DNA from: Serendipita indica DSM 11827
Lineage: Eukaryota > Basidiomycota > Agaricomycetes > Sebacinales > Serendipitaceae
Assembly (NCBI GenBank): GCA_910890315.1
Contig: CAJVGD010000002.1
Location: forward strand, 1,426,001 to 1,490,000
Direction of reading: 5' to 3'
DNA: 64,000 bases
The notes under the pieces are model-generated. The model ran no database searches and was not told the origin of the DNA. It saw only the letters and a program-made list of their open reading frames with translations. Position 1 is the stretch's first letter. Each line of letters opens with the position of its first letter. The position numbers and the translations under genes are program-made. This document shows, in pieces, positions 1-10,430 of this stretch.

Positions 1-1350
1 GCGTAATTCCTCTCGAATCTCGCTCATCGCATTTCCATGGCCTTCTCCAGCCTCTACAAGCTCGAGGGCCTCTTTAAAGTCGGAGATGGCCACCTCAAAG
101 TCGTCCTGGGCGAGGCGAATTCTTGCTCGTGTGCGGACCGCTTTCCAGTTGTCGGGATGGAGTGTCAACGACATGGCAATATCTTCGAGTGCACTTTCAT
201 ACGCCTCAGTCGTGGCAATCTTGCTAAAGGCTATCGCCCGATTGCTCAGCAGTATTGCGCGAATGATGCCACCTCTTCCTTCTTCCGGACTGGAACCAAC
301 AATTTCCAACGCTTCGGAATACTTGGACACAGCATCGTTCCAGTTACTCCGCTTAAAGTCATTGTTCCCTTCCTCTTTGACTTTTTCCAGTGCCCTGACC
401 CGCTTGAGCAGCTTGCGTGCCGCAGCATGCTCTGGGTCCAATGTGAGCGCCTGCCGCAGTATGCTAGTGGCCTCTGTAGGTTTGTTCGTGAGGAACAATA
501 GCTGACCACGCAGAGCGTGCACGTCTGGCGAGTTGCCTTCACACCGCAGTGCATCACGAACGGCATCCATAGCCGCATCCCAGCTACCAGCTGCTATTCT
601 AAACTCAATTGTCCAACACCTCCACTGTGTCGGCACATCTTTACCCTCTCCTTCGAGCATCTTACGTGCCGCATCGAGCGCCGCGCTGGCCGTTGACCAC
701 TCTCCTTTGACGCGTGCCTTTGCCACCGAATCGAGATGCCTGAGCATGGTCTCTGCATTCGATTTGAGCTGCCATAGGTCCCTACTCGGCTCTGCGTTGA
801 GTGCCTGTGCCTCTCGGAGCGTACTGAGTGCAGGTTCAGGCGAGCCCGTGGCGAGTTGACATCGCGCTAATCTCAACAATGTCTTCAGCTGGGGGGATTG
901 TTGCTGTAGCGAACGAGCTTGTTGACAATCTTCCAGAGCCAGACGGAATTGTTTGAGAGCGATACGTGCAGCCGCACGGTTGGCGTGATATGCTGCCTGG
1001 GAAGGATCTAGATCTACAAAGAACTCAACAAATCTGTCCAACGACGACGCGCCGAGTGTGAGCTACGTACCGATGGCCTCTGAGTAGAGCTTGGTGGCCT
1101 CTTTGTAGTCTTGAGCTTTAAAGGCCGTGTTACCGCGCTCTTTGAGACGATCAGCTTCAGCAGTCTTGTCTATTTTCGTTTCCTCGACTAGTTGCTTGTT
1201 TTCCTCTGGCGGCGTCGAGCTGCTAGCGGCTTCATTACTCGTCGCGGATGGCGCGGGTGTATCGACAGGTGCTTCGTCTGTGACTGGGATCGGAGACGTT
1301 GTAGATTCACGCTTTTCCGCGCTTGAACCAGCCTTTTTCTTCTTTGCCAT
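1..1350 (-). CDS. DNAJC7-like TPR co-chaperone (3' end outside window)
   Basis: Two exons are visible: 1350..1071 and 1013 running off the left edge, separated by a 57-nt GT-AG intron (1070..1014). The N-terminus is a Lys run followed by a Ser/Thr/Pro-rich linker of about 65 residues. Then come tetratricopeptide repeats, first RLKERGNTAFKAQDYKEATK, next HANRAAARIALKQFRLALED, and a second TPR block (KEEGNNDFKRSNWNDAVSKY) after about 170 residues. Two TPR blocks with this spacing are the DNAJC7/TPR2 layout, an Hsp70/Hsp90 co-chaperone that ends in a J-domain. That J-domain would lie beyond position 1, so it is not seen. STI1- or RPAP3-like TPR proteins are alternatives. It is divergent from the cytidine deaminase gene, only 59 bp from its start. 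Confidence 0.75.
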
Positions 1351-1409
1351 GAGGCCTCTGGGCGGGTAGTGGTCAAAGGTTGTTCGACGCGTCTCTTTTG
1401 GAATCGGTC

Positions 1410-2062
<653 letters not shown>

Positions 2063-2213
2063 CTGCTCGCGGTCTGCTAACAGAAAATGTGTATTTGTTG
2101 AATACATTTCGTAAAGACGAGGTGACAGTGGGACATCAATCTATTCTTCTCCTGTTGCCACCCAGCCTCGGTCTCCAATAGATAGACGGCCAAGAATCCC
2201 TTAAACTCTCCGA

Positions 2214-3045
2214 ATGAGCACCGAAAGCTTTACTGCGGTGGCCAATCGAACACCAGGCCATGTTCACATCGTATTGATCGCCACAGGGAGCGTTGCCTCG
2301 GTCAAAATCCCGCTCATCGTCAAAGAATTGCTTCAAGTACGAACTGGTGTTGATATGATCACGATGTAGGCTGACAAAGAGCGTTGTGGTAGCACAAACG
2401 AGTCAAGATTCAAGTTGTGGCAACAAAGGCATCCCAAGTCTTTTTCGATTCGACTCGTTTAAAGGCAGAACACGGTGTCAATATCTGGCAAGACGAGGAT
2501 GAGTGGACGGCGAGTCTTGTCAGCAACAAGTTTGCTCATTTACTAATAAAAGACAGTCGTGGAAGAAGATGGGGGATGCCATTCTGCATATTGAACTGAG
2601 GAGATGGGCAGATTTGGTGCTCATCGCTCCTTGTTCGGCGAATACCCTTGCCAAGTTGGCTGGAGGACTGTGCGACAATCTGGCAACATCTCTCTTACGT
2701 GCCTTGCCTCCGATTCAGACCGACGTTGAGCAGGCAAGCCTCATAGCTGATCGTCCGGGTGAAAGCACCAGAGTCGAGGTCTGGGTGTTCCCAGCGATGA
2801 ACACGCTGATGTACGAGCATCCACTGACTGCTATGCATCTAAAAGTAGTCAAAGAAACCCTCAAGTATCGCGTGGAAGGACCCATAGGTGTGTATTTGCC
2901 CTCGGATCTGAGACTGTTGCTGATTCCCCCTCTGTGAGCAGGAAAGGGGCTAGCATGTGGTGATGTGGGATTAGGAGCAATGACAGAATGGAAAGACATT
3001 GTCAAGATGGTCGTCGACCATTATCGTCTGGAACGGAGCCACTAG
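2214..3045 (+). CDS. PPCDC: Phosphopantothenoylcysteine decarboxylase (HAL3-type flavoprotein)
   Basis: Exons 2214..2336, 2393..2509, 2557..2887, 2942..3045 give 224 aa. It is an FMN-dependent enzyme that makes 4'-phosphopantetheine in coenzyme A synthesis; fungal Hal3 relatives can also regulate phosphatases. Visible signatures are GSVASVK at the N-terminus, LHIELRRWADLVLIAPCSA (the His-containing active-site strand), PAMNTLMYEHP (substrate clamp) and ACGDVGLGAM (catalytic Cys loop). There is no long acidic tail, so it looks like a plain decarboxylase. Intron 2 (2510..2556) fits best as a GC-AG intron beginning GCGAGT, which restores the family-typical EWTSWKKMGDAIL. The competing GT donor at 2519 would insert three residues. 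It follows cytidine deaminase by about 150 bp on the same strand. Confidence 0.9.
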
Positions 3046-3558
3046 TAACCCGGCAGCTCCGGCATGCCAAAAGCCACTAGGAATTTTGTACTAAGACGTC
3101 TCGTATTTGATACCCTTTAGCATCTCCGCTCTGAGGAGCTAAAACGTGGCCGTGGATTGTTTGGGAAGGATTGTTCTCCCGTCTTTCTGCGCGGCGAACG
3201 GCATACGTGACAGCCAATGACCGTCGAGTTTATTCAGTCGTTGATTGATATTTACATTTGGTCCAAGGCGCGCCGCCTGCCATCCGTTTTGGGCACTCGT
3301 TGTCTTTCGACACCCCGGCCGCCGACATCCTGCATGACTTCCATTTTGGTACGAGCCTAAGTACAAGACGATTGATTTATAGTACAAGACGATAAAACCC
3401 AGTGCACATATCAAGTTTCTCTACTCCCTCTTGCGCGCCCCCGTAGTGTGTGCTCTCCGCCCCCTTACCGCCTGGCATCCTATTGCACGTATATAGCCAT
3501 CCCCAGGGCCTTTCAGTGCGTTTGCTCCCGTCTCCTCCAGCGTATTCAAGAGCTAACC
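3046..3558. other. Intergenic, no gene recognised
   Basis: This holds the 3' flank of the decarboxylase and the promoter/5' leader of the next gene. The last 110 bases are CT-rich (cctcttgcgcgccc, ccgtctcctccag), as fungal leaders often are. An open frame extends upstream to 3448 without an obvious better start. No conserved ORF is seen. Confidence 0.5.
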
Positions 3559-4759
3559 ATGCGTGTAGCACTCTCTCAGAGCACCCCTTCACCTACGACC
3601 ATGGCTCAAGCATTTACTCTTCCTCCACCCCCTCATGCGCCCCGTCGACACGCGAGCAGAGCTCAACTCCATCATCCTTCGACCACGACTGTTCGACCGG
3701 AGCCAAGTGTGCCATCAATGCCAACCCAAGCCCCTCGAGATGTAAAGCCTGTGCAAGTCTCCCAGCCATCTGCTTCAAAGCCCATGGATACGTCTTCGAA
3801 CGCAGACGCGTCGTCTTCCTCTCGTCAAGGTCGCTCCTTTAAACGTTCACTCAAAGCCGCCTTTTCTCGCTCTGCCCCCTCTTCCCCCGAACGTACTCCT
3901 GCTGCCCTCCCCGAATTCCCATCCGAGCTTGCGACAACCGTTGCGTTTGTTAAGAACAAGTCCGAGTCGACAAAGCCCGCCAAAAAATCAAAGTCTTCCA
4001 AGAAGAAGGACACCGAGGTTCGTTACCATGCCGAAAGCAAGAACCATCGCCCCGTCACATATCAGACCGCCGTCGAGCTCAATATGCTCTTGGGCGGTGG
4101 CAGTGCGGAATACTGGCTAGCCCAAACTCGGCAGACGGGCGAAGAGGACGATGGGGTGGGAAACGGTGTCGAGGTGGGCGGATTCCAAGACGACAGTGGC
4201 CAGATTTGGTGGGATATGCAAGAAAAGGTCGAATTCACCTCGTTGCTCCCCAAGGACGCTCAGGGAGCGCCTGTTCACCATACGGACGATATGTGGGTCG
4301 AATTTGACAATGGCGGTCGACGGAACAGCACTAGCAGCAGCAGTGCACAGTCGACTATTAGCTACCTCAGCTCTGAGCTAGAGGAAATAAGTGGCTCGCT
4401 CTTCTATGGCTATGGCGCACCGGAGATGGAGGCCCTCTCGTCCGCATTTCACGCAACAACATGCGACTGCGGCGACCGTCTTGTTCCCAGTGGAGATTAA
4501 CGGAGACGAGTCGGCGTCGTCGTCGTCTGAGCTTGCAATTGCCCGCTCCGTCATCGCGCAGGCCAACCGACAAATGTACAACAAGTCGGCGGTTGTGCTT
4601 GCAGATGGATTCGAGGATCATTTCCTCTCGTACGAGTCGGAGACAAACGCAAAGCGTATCAACCAGCAGCCAGCCGTGCAAGTGAGCATGGTCAAGGCGA
4701 CAAAGTCCAAAGGCGGGCTGTTGAAGAATCTGTGGGGCAGCAAACAGACTGCCCACTGA
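3559..4759 (+). CDS. Hypothetical Ser/Pro-rich protein
   Basis: Not recognised. The model joins 3559..4390 and 4491..4759 (366 aa). The start ATG was chosen after the CT-rich leader; the open frame extends further upstream to 3448. The first 150 residues are low complexity, rich in Pro, Ser and Thr. A KKSKSSKKKD basic patch precedes a more ordered stretch (TYQTAVELNMLLGGGSAEYW) that looks like a short folded module. The C-terminus ends KGGLLKNLWGSKQTAH. The reading frame changes between about 4390 and 4490. A 100-nt intron with a weak donor (GTGGCT) and good acceptor (TTGTTCCCAG) repairs it exactly; without it the protein would stop at 4500. Function unknown; no signal peptide or TM segment seen. 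Confidence 0.6.
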
Positions 4760-5005
4760 TTAATATGATGTTTATCATGGTCTTTCATCTTCGTTCTACC
4801 GTGTTTCGTCTATGCCTTTTTGTGTTGTACATCACTCGTTTACTCTCAGTCTCTCTACTTCTGTTCTTTGATAATCAATCAACTTTTGCCCCTGCACATC
4901 TCGTCTTCGTCAGCAATTTGATATTTCTTCTCCGTGCTTCTCGGACCGGAGTTGGCTAAGCCGCCTATAAAGTTTCGACGTCGTTCGACTTTGACCCAAC
5001 CCACG

Positions 5006-6881
5006 ATGCCCTCAATGGAAGCACCGACCAAAAGAGCGCCAGACGAGACGACTGCGCTCATTCCTCATGGAATTATCAAGACGACTGCAAAGGGAAAGGA
5101 GCGTGACAAAGCCATGGACCAACACCAGTAGTATGTCAAGAGCCGACTCGCCTAGGCCATGTTCTGACAGAGTTGCAACGCATAGCTACGAGTTTGGAGG
5201 TCCCTGGGGAGTCACAGCAATGATGCTCTTCTTCCCTGTACTCATGTACTATTTCTGGATCTGCCTCTGGTTCTACGACGGCCAGTTGACCCACCCGCAC
5301 TCTCTCAACGATGTTGTACCGTTTATTCAGCGCATGTGGGGTCATGTAAAAAAGGTATGTCCATTCAATTGCCTCGGACAGTATGACCGACGACCTTTCC
5401 CAGGACGCTGCTCCGACGCCCTATACTTTTGCCATCTACACCGGTCTGATGGCCTTTGAGCTTGCTCTCGCATTTGTCATGCCTGGTTACGAACAACAGG
5501 GTCTTCCCGTGCCCTCCCTCAACTACAAGACGTTGACTTACCATTGCAACGCCTTGTCCTCTTTCTATGCGACTCTCTTCACCGTTGCTGTACTCCATGT
5601 CACTCACATCTTCCGTATCACCGACATTATGAACAACTTTGGCTCGATGATGACTGTAGCCATGATCTGGGGTTGGGCCGTCTCGTTCCTCACCTACTAT
5701 ATCACCATCTGGAAGGGGCAGCAAATGCGCATGTCTGGCAACTTTTTCTACGACTTTTGGATGGGTGCTCCTCTTAACCCACGCATTGGTATCGTTGACC
5801 TCAAGATGTGGGCCGAAGTCCGTATTCCTTGGGTCCTCCTTTTCCTCATCGCTGTATCGGGTGCCTGCAAGCAATACGAAGACTATGGCTATGTCACGCC
5901 GGTAAGTGGATTTTAAATCACGACTACTCGTCCTGACTTTGCTAGAACATGGCGTTCATGGTCCTTGCCACTGGCCTGTACATCAACGCTTGGTGAGTAC
6001 ACAACTTCACCATGGGCGACGTCTACTGACTCTTGCCTAGTGCCAAAGGTGAAGAATGTATTCCTCAGACCTGGGATATGTACCACGAAAAGTGAGTAAA
6101 GCGTCGAATTCGGCAGGCAATCTCTAAACTATCCAAGATGGGGCTTCATGATCATCTTCTGGAACTTTGCCGGAGTTCCTTTCGTACGTCGATTTACTCT
6201 AGGTTTCTAACATCAATCGTCTGATCGGTTGACAGACCTACTGTTACTCCGTCGTCTACATGGCTTCGCACGATCCCTCCACGTATCGTTTCAGCACACC
6301 AGTCTACGTCGCGCTCTACGCCCTCCTCTTAACCGCATACTATATGTTCGTACCATACACTCCGCATTCTGCTCCTCTCTAACGTTGACCAGCTTTGACA
6401 CCTCGATGTCCCAAAAGAGCCGTTTCCGCATGCAAATGCAGGGCATAACAAAGTTCCGCAAAGCGTTCCCTCAATTACCCTGGAGCATTGTCAAGAATCC
6501 CACCTTTGTCCAGACAGAACACGGGTGCGCTACTTGAATTCATTTTGGTATCATAGACTCACTTTGTGATAGAAATCGCCTGCTCACCAGTGGCTGGTGG
6601 GCTTATGCTCGCAAAATTGTACGAACACCACTTGAGTTCTGGTTTCCGAGATACTAATCTTTCCTTTTCAGAACTACACTGCCGACTGGTTCCAATCACT
6701 CTCCTGGGGTCTCTGCGTCGGCTTTGTGTCGCCAATCCCATACTTCTATCCTGTATTCTTCCTCGTCGTCCTCGTCCACCGCTGTGGCAGGGACTTTGAG
6801 CGGTGCGCGATGAAGTATGGCGAGGACTGGAAGAAGTACTGTGACATTGTCAAGTACAAGTTTATCCCTTATGTTTACTAA
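5006..6881 (+). CDS. ERG4: Delta(24(24(1)))-sterol reductase
   Basis: Ten exons (5006..5127, 5186..5354, 5404..5901, 5946..5992, 6041..6091, 6138..6183, 6236..6345, 6393..6524, 6573..6618, 6672..6881) give 476 aa, the usual family length. This NADPH-dependent ER membrane enzyme carries out the last step of ergosterol synthesis, reduction of the C24(28) double bond. Family signatures are YEFGGPWG near the N-terminus, [19 protein letters not shown] in the C-terminal third, and a C-terminal GEDWKKYC followed by KFIPYVY. About eight hydrophobic segments are visible. The first 35 residues are a soluble, charged cytosolic leader. A GTG-initiated upstream extension is open but the first ATG in frame is used. 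IDI1 of the same isoprenoid-sterol route lies 18 kb away. Confidence 0.95.
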
Positions 6882-7032
6882 GGGATGCATAGGTCAGGCC
6901 AATTCTTTTCCATTGGGCCCTTTCCTTGCACAATTTCTCTGTCGTCAAATAGAATTCTGTTGCAACAAGTATCCTCGATTCGTAACATGAAGTCATAAAA
7001 CTCATAAGAAATTATGCGCGGCGCTAGGGTTT

Positions 7033-9334
7033 CTACTCGTATGGCATGTTTTGAACGCTATCCACCATGGCATTCCAAATTCGAAGAGTGCCCTCATTAA
7101 AGTCCCTCTCTTGGGCTGCCCATGTCTGAATGGCAAGAGAGAGGAGGGCATGCTCGCGATTGTGATAGACCACCCTGAATTCGTGCCACAAGCTAACAGG
7201 ACGGTCAGCCGTATTCGAGATGATGCAATCGCAAAGGCCTACCATGAACGAATAAAGACGCGACGTGCTAAGCATGCCACGATGGCTGCTCTATCCTTTT
7301 CGATGCTACTCGTCAGTTTCTCCGCTTCAGCTTCCCATCCATTAGCTTGTGCCGCTTTGACATTTTCTAACTTTTGTGATTGCGTTTCCACCCGCTTTCT
7401 CAGGCGGTCGGCATTGTCTGGTGCATATTTATCGTGCCTTGAAAAGAGGTCTCGCACGGCGACGTAGAGATCCCGTTGCATCTTGAGCGCCTCGACGTTG
7501 TTATTGATGGCAACACGGGACTAGAATATTGTTGAGTGATTGTTATAAACAGAGACTCTTGCTTACTCGCTGCTCGATCGTATCCGCCAGCGTATTGAGA
7601 TGACCAGAGACATTCTCTACACCTAGTCGAACTCCGATAGCGAGTTGGCTTGTTGGAAGACCCCAAACATCAGAGGCGCCGCTACCCTCTGTCAAAGCAT
7701 TGAGGGAGAGTGTTGTACGGGCAATGTCCGACTAAAAGCTTGTAAGAATATGGCCGAGGACCCAACAATATACAGACCGCCGCAGCCTCGCGTCTCTTTA
7801 CAACTCGCTCTGTGATAACGCATATCCTCGTCCATTGCTCAATGAGCATTCCAATTCTCTGGCGTGTAGTACTGGGGTACTCAGCTTTCGCGTTCAGAAA
7901 TAGGATTGACTTACGCAAGTTTCTCTTCCAAGTTACTGGGGATACTCATTTCGTCCATCCTGTCCACTCTCTTTGCAGTTGATTCTTCATCGTAAGAGAT
8001 GGGGGTCCGACGTTTCCATGCTTCAAAGTCTGGCTCTGACAGAAACACTGCCAACACGCCGTCATCTTTGATGACGGGATGATTACTATGGTTGGATTCA
8101 GCATGGTAACAGATCCTTGTGCTGATCACTCACACAACAAAGTTAAGGAAGCGTATCAGCCCTTTCCTGTTTGATGTGAGCAATAGAATTCAAGGAGGAG
8201 AAAGATCATACCGTCGTTGTTCAATGAATGATTCGTCCGCTGACCGGATGTGAGACACAGATCAATAGGTGTAAGAAAACCTACGGCCAATTCGTTTCGG
8301 GGGGAGTTGAGGCAATATGCGAAAAGGATAACGCCGTACCAGCACATCCCACAAAAAGGCAAATTCAGAATACCTGTATGCTGTTAGAGAAGTAGGTTAT
8401 CCTGTGCTGCAGCCAACCTTCGATGCACAGCGGCTCCTCGTGAAAACGAATGGACCGAATAGACCATATATCTGTTAAAAAATGGGCCTTGTTGCCCATA
8501 TAAGGTGACATTGATCTGTTCGAGTCCTTTCCACCATTGCGGAGGGAGGCCACTGTTCAGAATGGAAGCCGTTGCATGACCAGCTCGCGTCGTGTCCCAA
8601 GCACCACGACTCCCAGCAGTCCATGGATCAGGTTCATTGTTATAGACAGGTCCGGGTCGAGGGGGCGGAAATGTCGACTTGACGGTGGATGCGGCAATGG
8701 TGTTGAGCGCAGAGGTGTCAAGCTCGGGGATGGGCAGCTGATTGTCCTTTGCGAGACTGACGACATTCTCAATCGTGACGTCTATGTAATATGTTTGGTT
8801 AGCACGCAGCAGAATGCCTGTCAGAACTGCGGACCTTTGCCTTGCTGCGAGAGAGCAACCAGAGCTAGCGCAACGTAAAACTCGCTTTTATTGACCTTTG
8901 ACTTTGATGTGACCAGGTTGACAATCTTAAAGGAACTCAGTGAACCGCGACGCGACGCAGAGGAGCGCTCCCACCTGTTCAGTACTTGTTGCGGGTATGT
9001 TTGCCGTAGAGATTACACGTTGTAATGAGTTGATAGAGACGCTTCCGGAGCCCAGAGCATCGACGGTGTTCCATGCTTGCGCGTAGAGCGGCGGTATCTG
9101 GGCATTTCCTGCGACAAAACGTCAGCTTTCGCTGTGACATGTGCTCCTTTCTCGGTTACCTAGGATAGTAGATACTCCAGAAGATGGTTCAACCAGCTCG
9201 GGAGTGGCAACTCCTGACCACGGGTCCACTTCGTTATCATACACTGACGTCGCTAAAGGGTCAGCAACAAAACTGGCTCCGAGGCCGTTGAGAGACTCGT
9301 AGCGCGCCGTTGGAGAGCGAGCGACGTTGAACAT
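7033..9334 (-). CDS. MVP1: Sorting nexin MVP1 (EH-like, PX and BAR-like regions)
   Basis: About twelve exons; the first ones are 9334..9160, 9108..8975, 8925..8835, 8781..8418, 8373..8285 and 8239..8212. The order is an N-terminal [12 protein letters not shown] leader, an EF-hand-like EH region ([18 protein letters not shown]), then a PX domain. PX landmarks are [11 protein letters not shown] (split across an intron), [17 protein letters not shown] (the phosphoinositide-binding PPK) and [13 protein letters not shown] helical BAR-like C-terminus follows with [17 protein letters not shown] and [16 protein letters not shown]. Mvp1 works in retromer-independent endosome-to-Golgi and vacuolar sorting. 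Two distinctive introns interrupt the PX domain. The start is only 50 bp from the divergent COQ3 start. I am confident of the family, less so of every small exon. Confidence 0.9.
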
Positions 9335-9384
9335 CCTCGAGTCGGAATGCGGCGAAGTCCAAGAAGAGTTTGAACCCGGCCACG
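9335..9384. promoter_or_regulatory. Very short divergent promoter MVP1 / COQ3
   Basis: Only 50 bp separate the chosen ATG codons of the two divergent genes. It contains no TATA-like box. Transcription of one or both must start inside or beyond the neighbour's first exon, or one start codon is misplaced. Confidence 0.5.
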
Positions 9385-10380
9385 ATGTTTGCGAGAGCTT
9401 TGGCACGCTTCAGGGGGCCAAATCCTCTGAATTTACTGGAACAACAAGGAAGAAGAACTATCGCAACTGCAACGACAGTTAACGCAGATGAAATCGCACA
9501 CTTTTCAAAACTTTCGGAGCATTGGTGGGACGAGCAGGGAGAATTCAAGATGCTTCACAGAATGAATCCTGTCAGAGTGCAGTTTATACGGGACAGAGTC
9601 GTACGGACTCGACAGGACGAAGGAATGCCAGACGCTACGGACCTGCGAGGCTTGAACGCACTCGACATTGGATGTGGAGGAGGCTTGTTATCCGAGGTGG
9701 GTACATGCCTTGTTAAATATACCTACACTGAACAATGGAGCAGAGTCTTGCACGTCTAGGAGCAAATACTCTGGCTATCGACGCTTCCGAGGCAAATATT
9801 CGAATAGCGACAGCACATTCAAGCCAAGATCCTCTCTTCAACGCATCGAGTTCAGTTGCACACAAAACACTGGCCTATCGACACGCAACCTCACACGACT
9901 TGGTCGAGGAAGGAAAACAGTTTGATTTAGTCTGCTCTCTAGAGGTTATAGAGCACGTTGACAATCCTGCCGGCTTCTTGGAGTCGTGTGCTGCTCTTGT
10001 CAAGGTATGACCACTGCCCGCCACCGGCTATTCGAGATAGTAACTTGTTTCCACAGCCAGGAGGCCATCTCGTCCTGTCTACGATTGCGCGTACACCATT
10101 GGCCTACTTTATGACCATTTTCATGGCCGAAAGGGTGCTTGGCATTGTGACCCCGGGCACTCATTCGTATTCGAAGTATGTCAATGCCTCGGAGCTTCTC
10201 GAGTTTTTCCGCACAAGGATCCCTTGGTTGCCAAAGGGTCCTGCGGATCCTCCTAGTCATCTTGCTGAGCTCAGGGGTATGATCTACTACCCGTTATCCG
10301 GCAACTGGGGTTTACTGCCTCGTGGCGCGCCCTTGGCTCTCGACTGTAACTATATATTTTGGTTGAGAAAGCCTGTATAA
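9385..10380 (+). CDS. COQ3: Ubiquinone biosynthesis O-methyltransferase (Coq3), mitochondrial
   Basis: Exons 9385..9696, 9744..10004, 10057..10380 give 298 aa. The N-terminus (MFARALARFRG, then GRRTIATAT) is rich in Arg and Ala without acids, like a mitochondrial presequence. The SAM site is LDIGCGGGLLSE with SLARLGANTLAIDAS as the second strand and FDLVCSLEVIEHV as the post-I region. The Coq3 signature FSKLSEHWWDEQGEFKMLH precedes it, and GTHSYSKYV and a C-terminal MIYYPLSGNWGLL follow. It methylates both hydroxyls of the ubiquinone head group on the inner-membrane Coq synthome. Exon boundaries are clean. The next gene on the same strand starts 50-100 bp downstream. Confidence 0.95.
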
Positions 10381-10430
10381 ATCTACATACTTTCAAGCGG
10401 TGAACTACGCGCTGCCAGCCACTCAGCATC

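Noticed and set aside
4934-5005. Upstream extension of ERG4 from a GTG
   Set aside because: Nuclear fungal genes normally start at ATG; the first ATG in frame (5006) gives the normal length.
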